From an uncultured Porphyromonas sp. (GTDB lineage Bacteria; Bacteroidota; Bacteroidia; Bacteroidales; Porphyromonadaceae): 13,227 nucleotides of DNA. The position numbers were made by a program, and so were the translations under genes. The stretch covers positions 1 to 13,227 of the forward strand of contig UWSO01000043.1 in the NCBI GenBank assembly GCA_900538385.1, read 5' to 3'. Positions 1 to 8,099 of the stretch are shown here, piece by piece. The notes beneath the pieces are model-generated. The model searched no databases. It worked only from the letters and a program-made list of their open reading frames with translations, and was not told the DNA's origin. Position 1 is the first letter of the stretch. Every line of letters starts with the position of its first letter.

Positions 1-37
1 CTCGGTTGGCGTCAGCCATAGCTCCTTGGATACAGGG

Positions 38-55
38 TATAATGCGTCAGCCCTG
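38..55. repeat. Solitary copy of an ISAs1-type terminal repeat
   Basis: These 18 bases (TATAATGCGTCAGCCCTG) are identical to the outer 18 bases of the right inverted repeat of the insertion sequence at 10654-11973. The bases before it (1-37) match neither the right-end nor the left-end interior of that element. It is therefore not simply a second copy cut by the window edge. It may be an end of a related IS or a small non-autonomous element, or a remnant. A shorter GCGTCAGCC copy lies at 9-17, exactly 35 bp upstream of the same word at 44-52. Bases 1-37 otherwise show nothing I can name. Confidence 0.6.
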
Positions 56-128
56 CCAAAGGGTACGAAGCTAATAGAGTTTCATCGGGAAGAAACTACA
101 GTTTCATCAAAAGAGTCGCCTCAAATCG

Positions 129-159
129 TTGTAACTCTTAAATCAAATTATTACCTTTG
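129..159 (+). promoter_or_regulatory. Bacteroidetes-type promoter for the V-ATPase operon
   Basis: A -33 core TTG (129-131) is followed by exactly 20 bp and then TACCTTTG (152-159). This is a full match to the Bacteroidetes -7 consensus TAnnTTTG. Transcription would begin near 165 and leave a leader of about 75 nt before the first gene at 242. No comparable element was seen between the later genes of the operon, so the whole E-to-K cluster probably depends on this site. Confidence 0.6.
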
Positions 160-241
160 TCCTCGTAAGCGTAGACACCTATGCAGAGACTCGCTGCTGG
201 TGTGCTCTACAAGGCATGCAAAAAACATAGACTACATATAG

Positions 242-835
242 ATGGACTCCAAGATTAAGGAACTCACCGAAAAGATCTACCACGAAGGGGTAGAAAAGGG
301 AAATCAAGAGGCTGCTCAGATCTTAGCCAAGGCTAAGCAGCAGAGCGACGAGATGGTCGCTACCGCACAGGCCGAGGCACAGCGCATCGTGAGTGATGCC
401 CAGCGTCAGGCAGCAGATCTAACTAAAAACACCCAAGCAGAGCTCAAGCTATACGCTGAGCAGGTGGTTAGCTCTACGCAGAGTACCATCGCAGACAGTC
501 TGACGGATCGCATCGTACGCGACAATGTCAAGGCAATGACGACTGATGCAGACTTTATGCAGAAGTTGATGCTCGCTATCGTACAGCAGTGGACCGTCGG
601 TGAGCCGATGGTGATCGAGACGGCTAATGCTGAGGCACTGGAGAAGTATATGCTCGGCAACGCTAAGGCGCTACTCGATAGCGGTCAGGTGACAATCCGT
701 ACGGGTGCGGCTCAGGGAGCTGGCTTCTCTGTAGCACCTGCTGATGGCTCTTACAAGGTCAACTTCGGTGAGGAGGAGTTTGTCAACTTCTTCAAGAGCT
801 TCCTACGTCCTCGTCTTGTGGAGGAGCTTTTCTAA
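242..835 (+). CDS. ntpE: V/A-type ATPase subunit E (peripheral stalk)
   Basis: The 197-residue product matches subunit E of V/A-type ATPases, the peripheral-stalk protein that holds the catalytic A/B head against the membrane stator. Residues 1 to about 80 are a highly charged, Ala/Gln-rich helix of coiled-coil type (EAAQILAKAKQQ, then AQAEAQRIVSDAQRQAADL). The rest is the globular part that caps the head and ends in FLRPRLVEELF. Length is usual for the family. The ATG at 242 is the natural start: it gives the expected N-terminal amphipathic helix and directly follows the promoter leader. No clear Shine-Dalgarno is visible, which is normal in Bacteroidetes. It is the first gene of the operon. 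Subunit E normally pairs with subunit G/H, for which no gene exists here. Identification is firm at family level. Confidence 0.9.
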   Translation: MDSKIKELTEKIYHEGVEKGNQEAAQILAKAKQQSDEMVATAQAEAQRIVSDAQRQAADLTKNTQAELKLYAEQVVSSTQSTIADSLTDRIVRDNVKAMTTDADFMQKLMLAIVQQWTVGEPMVIETANAEALEKYMLGNAKALLDSGQVTIRTGAAQGAGFSVAPADGSYKVNFGEEEFVNFFKSFLRPRLVEELF

Positions 836-915
836 GCAAGCTATATATAAAGTATAGTTAAGGGTGCCTACAGAGCCTCTCTGCACACCACTTACTGTGC
901 TATAACGACAACATT

Positions 916-1902
916 ATGGCAAAGTACTACGCGACCATCGCAGGTCTGCCAAACATTGGAGTAGACGACCGCAAGTTACCGATACAGACGGATGCACTGC
1001 AGGCGGAGCTACGACAGGAGCTCACCAAGCGTGACAGACGCCTCCTGGACCTACTCCTCATGGAGCAGGAGATACCGCAGATCTTGGAGACGATCGATGC
1101 GTGGCTCTCGGACGACTCTATCCACTGGGAGGATGACCCCTCAGAGATCGAGCTGGAGCCTAAGGAGCCACTAGAGACGATCGATGCTCAGGAGCTCGCT
1201 GACTATATCATAGCTGTACAGCAGCGCACGAAGCGCCCCCGCACGAAGCACCTCCCTGATTTCATCAAGGAGTACATCGAGATGCGCCTCCCCGACCCCG
1301 AGCTGGAGGAGGAGCGAGAGGAGGAGCGAGCTGAGATGCGTGAAGAGCTACAGCAAGCGGAGGAGCCCTACACAATCTGGCAGCTACGCCTAGAGCAGGA
1401 TAAGCTCATGGCAATGTACTACGACTATCTGAGGCATCAGAAGAATAGATTCGTAGCTGAGTGGGCGGAGTTCAACCTTAACATCAAGAATATCTTAGCC
1501 GCCTACACTAGTCGGCAGCTGGGCTTTGACCCTAAGGAGTATATCATCGGAGGAGGCACGCTGCAGCATCATCTGCGCACTTCGCAGGCTGCGGACTTTA
1601 GCATTACGGAGGAGCTCTTTCCTCAGATACAGCAGTTGGTCAATATCAGTCGCGAGGAGGACATTGCTCGCCGCGAGCAGCTGATAGACCGGCTTCGCTG
1701 GGATTGGCTCGAGGAGCAGACCTTCTTCAAGCCCTTTGACATAGAGTATCTCCTAGCCTACTACCTAGAGCTGGAGATCCTAGAGCGCTGGGTATCACTC
1801 AACGAAGAGACGGGCGAGCAGGTCTTCCGTCAGATAGTCTCTCAGCTCAAGCATGAGAGCACCACCTCGCTAGAGGAGTTCAAACGCAAACAAAAGAAAT
1901 AA
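916..1902 (+). CDS. DUF2764 family protein, V-ATPase operon; possible subunit C counterpart
   Basis: This is a 328-residue soluble, strongly acidic, mostly helical protein with no signal peptide or membrane segment. I recognise it as the DUF2764 type that lies between the E and A genes in V-ATPase operons of Bacteroidetes, Chlamydiae and spirochaetes. Residues about 128-150 form a very Glu-rich helix (EEEREEERAEMREELQ). The C-terminal third is helical with an aromatic-rich stretch (FDIEYLLAYYLELEILERW). In Thermus and archaeal operons the C subunit, the socket joining the rotor to the proteolipid ring, is encoded between E and A, and no other C gene is present here. I infer that this protein does that job in diverged form, but no sequence motif proves it. 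It starts 80 bp after ntpE and ends 8 bp before the next ATG, so it is clearly co-transcribed. Confidence 0.8.
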   Translation: MAKYYATIAGLPNIGVDDRKLPIQTDALQAELRQELTKRDRRLLDLLLMEQEIPQILETIDAWLSDDSIHWEDDPSEIELEPKEPLETIDAQELADYIIAVQQRTKRPRTKHLPDFIKEYIEMRLPDPELEEEREEERAEMREELQQAEEPYTIWQLRLEQDKLMAMYYDYLRHQKNRFVAEWAEFNLNIKNILAAYTSRQLGFDPKEYIIGGGTLQHHLRTSQAADFSITEELFPQIQQLVNISREEDIARREQLIDRLRWDWLEEQTFFKPFDIEYLLAYYLELEILERWVSLNEETGEQVFRQIVSQLKHESTTSLEEFKRKQKK

Positions 1903-1910
1903 TAGATACA

Positions 1911-3683
1911 ATGACAAACGGTGTGGTAAAAGGAATCGTCTCTAACCTCGTCACGGTAGAGGTCGATGGTCCCGTATCGCAAAATGAAATATGCTACATC
2001 ACCGTACGCGGGGTGGAGCTGATGAGCGAGGTGATCAAGGTGATCGGTGCAAGCGTATATGTACAGGTCTTCGAGAGTACTCGTGGTATGAAGGTGGGCG
2101 ACAAGGTCTCTTTCACTGGGCACATGCTCGAGGTGACACTGGGACCGGGTATGCTCTCCAAGAACTATGATGGTCTGCAGCACGACCTAGACAAGATGGA
2201 TGGTGTCTTCCTCAAGCGAGGAGACTACACCCACCCACTAGACACGACTAGGAAGTGGGACTTTAAGCCTATTGCTAAGGCGGGCGACACGGTACAGGCT
2301 GGCTCGTGGCTGGGGCAAGTGGATGAAAATCACCAGCCACACCGCATCATGGTACCCTTCGTCATGGAGGGGAGCTACACGGTCGAGAGTGTCAAGCCTG
2401 CAGGTCAATATACTATCGAAGAGACGATTGCTGTCATCGTCGATGCCGAGGGCAAGAAGCATGACATCACGATGATCCAGCGTTGGCCGGTCAAGGTGCC
2501 TATCCAGGTCTACAGCGAGAAGCCTCGTCCCTTCAAGCTTCTAGAGACGGGTGTACGAACCATTGACACGCTGAACCCAATCGTAGAGGGCGGTACGGGC
2601 TTTATTCCTGGACCTTTTGGTACGGGAAAGACGGTCCTCCAGCACGCTATCTCTAAGCAGGCGGAGGCTGATATCGTCATTATGGCTGCCTGCGGTGAGC
2701 GTGCTAACGAGGTGGTGGAGATCTTTGCCGAGTTCCCTGAGCTCGAAGACCCACACACGGGTCGCAAGCTGATGGAGCGTACGATCATCATCGCTAACAC
2801 CAGTAACATGCCAGTGGCTGCTCGTGAGGCTTCGGTCTACACCGCTATGACCATCGCTGAGTACTACCGCTCGATGGGTCTCAAAGTACTCCTAATGGCT
2901 GACTCGACCTCTCGCTGGGCGCAGGCTCTGCGTGAGATGTCTAACCGTCTAGAGGAGCTGCCTGGACCAGACGCATTCCCGATGGACTTGTCAGCTATCG
3001 TGGCAAACTTCTACGCTCGTGCGGGCTTCGTCTATCTCAACAACGGCGAGACGGGCTCTGTGACCTTTATCGGTACGGTCTCTCCAGCAGGTGGTAACCT
3101 TAAGGAGCCTGTCACGGAGAATACGAAGAAGGTGGCTCGATGCTTCTACGCTCTAGAGCAAGAGCGTGCTGATAGTAAGCGTTACCCTGCTGTCAACCCG
3201 ATCGACAGTTACTCTAAATATATAGAGTACCCGGAGCTTAAGGAATACATCACAGCAGACCTAGGCTCTGATTGGCTAGACAAGGTAAACGAGATCAAGA
3301 CACGTATGCAGCGTGGCAAGGAGATCGCAGAGCAGATCAACATTCTCGGTGATGATGGCGTACCCGTAGAGTACCACGTGACCTTCTGGAAGTCTGAGCT
3401 GATAGACTTTGTGATCCTACAGCAGGATGCCTTTGACGATATTGACTGCAACACGCCTCTAGAGCGCCAGAAGTATATGCTCGACAGAGTGATCAAGATC
3501 TGTCACACGGACTTGAACTTTGAGGACTTCAACGAGGTGAGTACTTTCTTCAAGACGCTCATCAACTACCTCAAGCAGATGAACTACTCGGAGTTTCAGA
3601 GTGAAGACTTCAAGAAGTACCAGCAGCAGTACGAGCAACTGATCGAGCAGCAGTCTACGCACGCCACCACCTCTAATATCTAA
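1911..3683 (+). CDS. ntpA: V/A-type ATPase catalytic subunit A
   Basis: This 590-residue protein is the catalytic nucleotide-binding subunit of the V1 head. It has an N-terminal beta-barrel (about 1-70), the non-homologous region typical of A subunits (about 110-190), the P-loop domain and a helical C-terminal domain. The Walker A loop is GPFGTGKT at residues 234-241, with the catalytic Lys at 240. It is followed by GERANE, whose Glu is the presumed general base, and by the signature MADSTSRWAQALREMSNRLEELPGPDAFP (residues from about 333). The usual GERGNE reads GERANE here, a mild variant. Length is normal for the family. The start lies 8 bp after the DUF2764 stop. It alternates with subunit B in an A3B3 ring. 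The stop codon lies inside a 14-bp tandem duplication (3671-3698). Confidence 0.96.
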   Translation: MTNGVVKGIVSNLVTVEVDGPVSQNEICYITVRGVELMSEVIKVIGASVYVQVFESTRGMKVGDKVSFTGHMLEVTLGPGMLSKNYDGLQHDLDKMDGVFLKRGDYTHPLDTTRKWDFKPIAKAGDTVQAGSWLGQVDENHQPHRIMVPFVMEGSYTVESVKPAGQYTIEETIAVIVDAEGKKHDITMIQRWPVKVPIQVYSEKPRPFKLLETGVRTIDTLNPIVEGGTGFIPGPFGTGKTVLQHAISKQAEADIVIMAACGERANEVVEIFAEFPELEDPHTGRKLMERTIIIANTSNMPVAAREASVYTAMTIAEYYRSMGLKVLLMADSTSRWAQALREMSNRLEELPGPDAFPMDLSAIVANFYARAGFVYLNNGETGSVTFIGTVSPAGGNLKEPVTENTKKVARCFYALEQERADSKRYPAVNPIDSYSKYIEYPELKEYITADLGSDWLDKVNEIKTRMQRGKEIAEQINILGDDGVPVEYHVTFWKSELIDFVILQQDAFDDIDCNTPLERQKYMLDRVIKICHTDLNFEDFNEVSTFFKTLINYLKQMNYSEFQSEDFKKYQQQYEQLIEQQSTHATTSNI

Positions 3684-3698
3684 CCTCTAGTATCTAAC
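3671..3698 (+). repeat. 14-bp tandem duplication across the ntpA stop codon
   Basis: CTCTAATATCTAAC (3671-3684) is followed immediately by CTCTAGTATCTAAC (3685-3698), with one mismatch. The first copy holds the last codons and TAA stop of ntpA. The second fills most of the 23-bp gap before ntpB. It looks like a recent slippage duplication that lengthened the intergenic spacer. Confidence 0.75.
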
Positions 3699-3706
3699 GT
3701 CTCACA

Positions 3707-5047
3707 ATGGCTACACAAGCTTTTCAAAAGATATATACACGCATCACCAACATTACCAAGGCTACCTGTATGCTTCACGCTACGGGGGTAGGTAACGATG
3801 AGCTAGCAACAATCAATGGCAAGCTCGCTCAGGTGGTTAGAATCAATCATGACGAGGTGACTCTACAGGTCTTCGCTGGTACTGAGGGCATCCCAACCAA
3901 TGCTGAGGTTATCTTCCTCGGTGAAGCTCCGGCACTCAAAGTGAGCGACCAATTGGCTGGGCGCTTTTTCAACGCTTACGGTGAGCCCATCGATGGCGGT
4001 CCACAGCTAGAGGGCGAGGATGTAGAGATCGGTGGTCCTTCGGTTAACCCTGTACGTCGTGACCAGCCCTCTGAGCTGATTGCTACTGGTATCGCAGGTA
4101 TCGACCTCAACAACACGCTCGTGACGGGACAGAAGATCCCATTCTTTGCGGACCCTGACCAACCCTTTAACGAGGTGATGGCACTCGTAGCACTCCGTGC
4201 CGAGAGCGACAAGATCATCCTCGGTGGTATGGGTCTGACGAACGATGACTACCTTTACTATAAGAAGACCTTTAGCAATGCAGGCGCTTTGGATCGTATC
4301 GTGAGCTTTATCAATACGACCGAAGACCCCTCTGTGGAGCGTCTACTGATCCCCGATATGGCTCTGTCGGCTGCTGAGTATTTTGCTGTGCAGAAGCATG
4401 AGAAGGTACTGGTCCTCCTGACCGACATGACCAACTACGCTGATGCACTCTCGATCGTTTCGAACCGTATGGACCAGATCCCCTCTAAGGACTCAATGCC
4501 AGGCTCACTCTACTCCGACTTGGCAAAGATCTATGAGAAGGCGGTACAGTTCCCCGACGGCGGCTCCATCACGATCATCGCTGTGACGACCCTCTCGGGA
4601 GGCGACATCACGCACGCTGTGCCAGATAATACGGGTTACATCACCGAGGGTCAGCTCTATCTACGTCGTGACTCCTCGATCGGTAAGGTGATCGTAGACC
4701 CCTTCCGCTCGCTCTCACGTCTGAAGCAGCTAGTCATCGGAAAGAAGACACGCGAAGACCACCCACAGGTAATGAATGCAGGCGTACGTCTCTATGCCGA
4801 TGCGGCCAATGCTCAGACCAAGCTGGAGAACGGCTTTGACCTGACAGACTACGACCAGCGTACGCTAGACTTCGCTAAGGACTATGCCAACGACCTCCTA
4901 GCTATCGACGTCAACCTCAACACGACCGAGATGCTCGACCATGCGTGGAGTCTCTTTGCCAAGTACTTCACACCCGCCGAGGTGAGCATACGTCAGAGTC
5001 TTGTGGATAAGTATTGGCCTACAGATAGTAAGGTCGACAAAGCTTAG
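3707..5047 (+). CDS. ntpB: V/A-type ATPase regulatory subunit B
   Basis: The 446-residue product is the non-catalytic B subunit that alternates with A in the head. As expected for B, there is no Walker A loop: the matching place reads TGQKIPFFADPDQPFNEV. Family signatures are present: LTDMTNYADAL, SNRMDQIPSKDSMPGSLYSDLAKIYEKA, and SLSRLKQLVIGKKTREDHPQ. Arg338 of the SLSRL motif corresponds to the arginine finger that reaches into the catalytic site of the neighbouring A subunit (Arg350 in E. hirae NtpB). The protein is only slightly shorter than the usual 460 or so. It starts 23 bp after ntpA and ends 8 bp before the next gene. Identification is firm. Confidence 0.96.
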   Translation: MATQAFQKIYTRITNITKATCMLHATGVGNDELATINGKLAQVVRINHDEVTLQVFAGTEGIPTNAEVIFLGEAPALKVSDQLAGRFFNAYGEPIDGGPQLEGEDVEIGGPSVNPVRRDQPSELIATGIAGIDLNNTLVTGQKIPFFADPDQPFNEVMALVALRAESDKIILGGMGLTNDDYLYYKKTFSNAGALDRIVSFINTTEDPSVERLLIPDMALSAAEYFAVQKHEKVLVLLTDMTNYADALSIVSNRMDQIPSKDSMPGSLYSDLAKIYEKAVQFPDGGSITIIAVTTLSGGDITHAVPDNTGYITEGQLYLRRDSSIGKVIVDPFRSLSRLKQLVIGKKTREDHPQVMNAGVRLYADAANAQTKLENGFDLTDYDQRTLDFAKDYANDLLAIDVNLNTTEMLDHAWSLFAKYFTPAEVSIRQSLVDKYWPTDSKVDKA

Positions 5048-5055
5048 GGAGAGAG

Positions 5056-5676
5056 ATGGCGATCAAGTTTCAGTACAACAAGACCTCGCTACAGCAGCAG
5101 CAGAAACAGCTTAAGATGCGAGAGCGCACCCTGCCCACGATCAAGAGCAAGGAGAGCGCCCTCCGTCTAGAGGTCAAGAAAGCTCGCCGTGAGATAGATG
5201 CTCTCAATGAGCAGCTAGAGCAGGGCATACAGGGCTACCAGGACATGGTGGCTCTGTGGGACGAGTTTGACCCTACGCTGGTCAGCGTCTCCGACGTGAA
5301 GCTATCGACAAAGAAGATAGCCGGTGTGGTCGTCCCTGTGCTAGACAATATAGACTACGAAGTGAAGCCTTTTAGCCTCTTTAGCCATCCCTCGTGGTTT
5401 GCTCAGGGGGTCGAACTTCTCAAGGCACTTGCCACGCTAGGCATCGAGGCGGAGTTTCTCAATCTTAAGCTAGAGTATCTCGAGTATGCTCGTCGTAAGA
5501 CTACGCAAAAGGTCAACCTCTTTGAGAAGGTTCAGATACCTGGCTACAAAGACGCTATCCTCAAGATCAAGCGTTATCTAGAGGATGAGGAGAGCCTCTC
5601 CAAAGCTTCGCAAAAGATCATGCGCACCAATTTAGAGATTCGTGCTGCCAAACAAAAAGAGCGACTAGCACAATGA
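5056..5676 (+). CDS. ntpD: V/A-type ATPase subunit D (central rotor shaft)
   Basis: A 206-residue protein with long charged helices at both ends (about 5-70 and 130-205). The N-terminal helix begins IKFQYNKTSLQQQQKQLKMR, and the typical family segment reads EFLNLKLEYLEYARRKTTQKVNLFEKVQIPGY (residues from about 135). Subunit D is the coiled-coil shaft turning inside the A3B3 ring. It normally works with a small F subunit, which is not encoded here. The start is supported by a purine-rich GGGAGAGAG just upstream, one of the few Shine-Dalgarno-like sites in the operon. The 3' end overlaps the next gene by 4 bp (ATGA), implying translational coupling. Confidence 0.93.
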   Translation: MAIKFQYNKTSLQQQQKQLKMRERTLPTIKSKESALRLEVKKARREIDALNEQLEQGIQGYQDMVALWDEFDPTLVSVSDVKLSTKKIAGVVVPVLDNIDYEVKPFSLFSHPSWFAQGVELLKALATLGIEAEFLNLKLEYLEYARRKTTQKVNLFEKVQIPGYKDAILKIKRYLEDEESLSKASQKIMRTNLEIRAAKQKERLAQ

Positions 5677-7502
5677 TAGAGAAAATAGATAAGTACCTCT
5701 TCCTAGTCTATCACCAAGACTACGACAGCTTCCTCCTCAAGCTACGCGACCTAGGGGTCGTGCATATTAAGGAGAACAAGCCGACAAGTGAGAGCGAACA
5801 GATCAAAGAGATCGTTGTGGCACGTCGTCATCTGTCAGACCTCATCCGCACACTCTCTCGCAAGCGCTCTGAGGAACAGCCCATCGGCGCTCCCCGCAAG
5901 CCCGCTAGCGCAGAGGAGGGCGAGGCACTGCTACAGCAGATCGAGACCCTCCTAGAGGATCGCCGCCAGATAGCCTCTCAGATCGAGAGCCAGCAGCGGG
6001 AGAATGACTACTGGGAGCCGTGGGGCGAGTATGACGTCCAGCAGCTAGAGCGGCTCCAGCAAGAGGGTTACCCGATTCGCTTTTACATCATCCCCACAGC
6101 TCAGTATCAAGAGCACTGGGAGGAGGAGCACAACGCCATCATCATCGACACCCGACGCTCGCATCACTACTTCATCACCGTGGGCGACAAGAGTACAGAG
6201 CGCATCGAGGCGGAGCAGATCAAAGCTCCGACCCACACTGCCAGCGAACTGGCCGAGCGACTAGCCTCTTTCGAGCAGCGTGCCGAGCAGATTGACTCCG
6301 AGATACAGGAGTTTATCGATCAGCACCTCGAAGACTTGCAGGGCTACGACCTCCTCCTACAAGACAAGTATCAGATGAGCAACGCCTTCCTACAGGCTAC
6401 TGGAGAGGCGGATGACAAAGTGATACTCCTCGAGGGGTGGATACCGAGCAAGATCGTTCCCGAGGTGCGACAAGAGCTAGATCAGCTCCCCTGCTACTAT
6501 GCTGAGCAGGAGATACTCGATGAGGACAAGATCCCCATCAAGCTCCAGAACAACCGCTTCAGCCGACTCTTCGAGCCGATCACGCGGATGTACTCACTGC
6601 CGAACTACTCGGAGCTCGACTCGACGCCACTCTTTGCACCCTTCTTCATGCTCTTCTTCAGCTTATGCTTTGGAGATGCAGGCTATGGACTCGTCATCTT
6701 CCTTTTGGCGACCATCTTTAAGCGCAAGGTCAAGGGGCAATCAACGAAAGACATTTGCTCTCTAGCGCAGTGGCTCGGAGGCACCACCGTCGTGGTCGGT
6801 TCGCTACTAGGCACCGTCTTCGGTATGGTCATGCCGTGGGCCAACGATGGCTCCGTACTAGGTAGCGTGCGAGATGACTACTTCCTCAATCAGGACAACC
6901 TCATGCTCCTCTCGGTCGTGCTGGGTATCATTCAGATCCTCTTTGCCAAGACCGTGGCAGCCGTCAAGGTACAGAAGCAGCGAGGCATCAAGTACGCCCT
7001 CTCTTCGTACGCCTGGGTCATCGTCATCTTTGCCCTCATCATGGCCGTGGCACTGCCGATGGCTGCGACAGGGATACCGAGCTACGTCACCTACATATTC
7101 TACGGACTGGCGATAGCTGCTGGACTCGTTGTGGTCTTCTACAACAGCCCTGGCAAAAACATCTTCCTCAACATCGGCTCCTCACTCTGGGCAACCTACA
7201 ACACCGCCTCGGGACTACTCGGAGACACGCTCTCCTACATCCGTCTCTTTGCGATCGGACTGACGAGTGGCGTGCTGGGTGGTGTCTTCAACAACCTAGC
7301 GGTCTCGATGTCTGAGGGCCTGCCCGTCGGGCTCAATTGGCTCGTGATGGTCTTCATCCTACTCTTCGGACACGGACTCAACTTCGGACTAGCTATCATC
7401 AGCTCGCTCGTACACCCGCTGCGTCTCACCTTTGTGGAGTACTACAAGAACAGCGAGTTCGAGGGTGGCGGTAAGCCCTACACCCCCTTTAAGGTCAACT
7501 AA
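5673..7502 (+). CDS. ntpI: V/A-type ATPase membrane subunit I (a-type stator)
   Basis: This 609-residue two-part protein is the membrane stator that carries the ion half-channels. Residues 1 to about 310 are the charged cytoplasmic arm that contacts the peripheral stalks, including Gln/Glu-rich coiled-coil stretches near 85-110 and 195-220. From about residue 317 there are seven to eight hydrophobic helices, starting at LFAPFFMLFFSLCFGDAGYGL. The essential channel arginine is Arg524 in LSYIRLFAIGL, equivalent to the SYLRLWAL arginine of eukaryotic subunit a. A second conserved stretch follows near FGHGLNFGLAIISSLVHPLRLTFVEYYKN. Length is a little below the usual 630-660. The start overlaps the ntpD stop by 4 bp. 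It works directly with subunit K encoded next. Confidence 0.94.
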   Translation: MIEKIDKYLFLVYHQDYDSFLLKLRDLGVVHIKENKPTSESEQIKEIVVARRHLSDLIRTLSRKRSEEQPIGAPRKPASAEEGEALLQQIETLLEDRRQIASQIESQQRENDYWEPWGEYDVQQLERLQQEGYPIRFYIIPTAQYQEHWEEEHNAIIIDTRRSHHYFITVGDKSTERIEAEQIKAPTHTASELAERLASFEQRAEQIDSEIQEFIDQHLEDLQGYDLLLQDKYQMSNAFLQATGEADDKVILLEGWIPSKIVPEVRQELDQLPCYYAEQEILDEDKIPIKLQNNRFSRLFEPITRMYSLPNYSELDSTPLFAPFFMLFFSLCFGDAGYGLVIFLLATIFKRKVKGQSTKDICSLAQWLGGTTVVVGSLLGTVFGMVMPWANDGSVLGSVRDDYFLNQDNLMLLSVVLGIIQILFAKTVAAVKVQKQRGIKYALSSYAWVIVIFALIMAVALPMAATGIPSYVTYIFYGLAIAAGLVVVFYNSPGKNIFLNIGSSLWATYNTASGLLGDTLSYIRLFAIGLTSGVLGGVFNNLAVSMSEGLPVGLNWLVMVFILLFGHGLNFGLAIISSLVHPLRLTFVEYYKNSEFEGGGKPYTPFKVN

Positions 7503-7539
7503 ACAAGCAATAATCAAATCAATAACAGATATACATAAC

Positions 7540-8019
7540 ATGAACGAACTAATTGCATACGGAGGCGTAGCCCTCATGGTCATCCTCACAGGTATCGGCT
7601 CCTCTATCGGAGTTACCATCGCAGGTAATGCGACCATCGGATCTATGAAAAAGAACCCCGACGCCCTCGGTCAGTACATCGGACTCGCCGCTCTACCCTC
7701 TTCGCAGGGTCTGTACGGCTTCGTCGGCTTCTTTATGGCCAACACCCTCATCAAGGATCTCATCCACGAGAGCGCACTCGGTGCTGGTGCTGCGTGGGCT
7801 ATCTTCGCCGCTGGGCTCAGCCTAGGTGTAGTAGGTCTCTACTCAGCTATTCGACAGTCGCAGGTCTGCGCCAATGGTATCAAGGGTATCGGTGCTGGCA
7901 ACAACCTCTTCGGAGCAACGATGGTCATGGCCGTCTTCCCTGAGCTGTACGCCATCCTAGCGCTACTCGTATCGATCCTAACCTTCGGTGTCGTCAGAGG
8001 TCTATTCCTCGCTGCATAG
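7540..8019 (+). CDS. ntpK: V/A-type ATPase proteolipid subunit K (double hairpin)
   Basis: The 159-residue product is a four-helix (duplicated hairpin) proteolipid like the 16-kDa E. hirae NtpK, and it forms the ion-carrying rotor ring. The two halves start near residues 4 and 81. Glu135 in helix 4 (VFPELYAIL) is the ion-carrying carboxylate. Leu52, Ser55, Gln56, Tyr59 and Gln106 fall at the spacing of Leu61, Thr64, Gln65, Tyr68 and Gln110 of the E. hirae Na+ site, whose carboxylate is Glu139. A Na+-coupled ring is therefore plausible. A longer open frame reaches back to 7432 inside ntpI, but the ATG at 7540 gives the normal N-terminus and follows the 37-bp A-rich spacer after ntpI. It is the last gene of the operon. 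Confidence 0.94.
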   Translation: MNELIAYGGVALMVILTGIGSSIGVTIAGNATIGSMKKNPDALGQYIGLAALPSSQGLYGFVGFFMANTLIKDLIHESALGAGAAWAIFAAGLSLGVVGLYSAIRQSQVCANGIKGIGAGNNLFGATMVMAVFPELYAILALLVSILTFGVVRGLFLAA

Positions 8020-8099
8020 AGACACCCCGTCAGAGTCCCCGCTGCCTCAGCAGCAGACTCGACACATAGGGGCTACTAGACAGCCCCAACAAACTATCG

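Noticed and set aside
26..241. 71-codon open frame ending directly before ntpE
   Set aside because: It runs through an IS-end motif and the operon promoter, has no recognisable protein features, and its stop touches the ntpE start by chance. Bacteroidetes intergenic sequence at this GC content easily stays open this long.
1842..2183. Antisense open frames within the ATPase and catalase genes
   Set aside because: They lie opposite firmly identified coding sequence, have composition expected of shadow frames, and show no motifs of their own.
7432..7539. N-terminal extension of ntpK giving 195 residues
   Set aside because: The extension lies in another frame of the conserved C-terminus of ntpI. 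The ATG at 7540 gives the normal proteolipid N-terminus and the usual length of 159.
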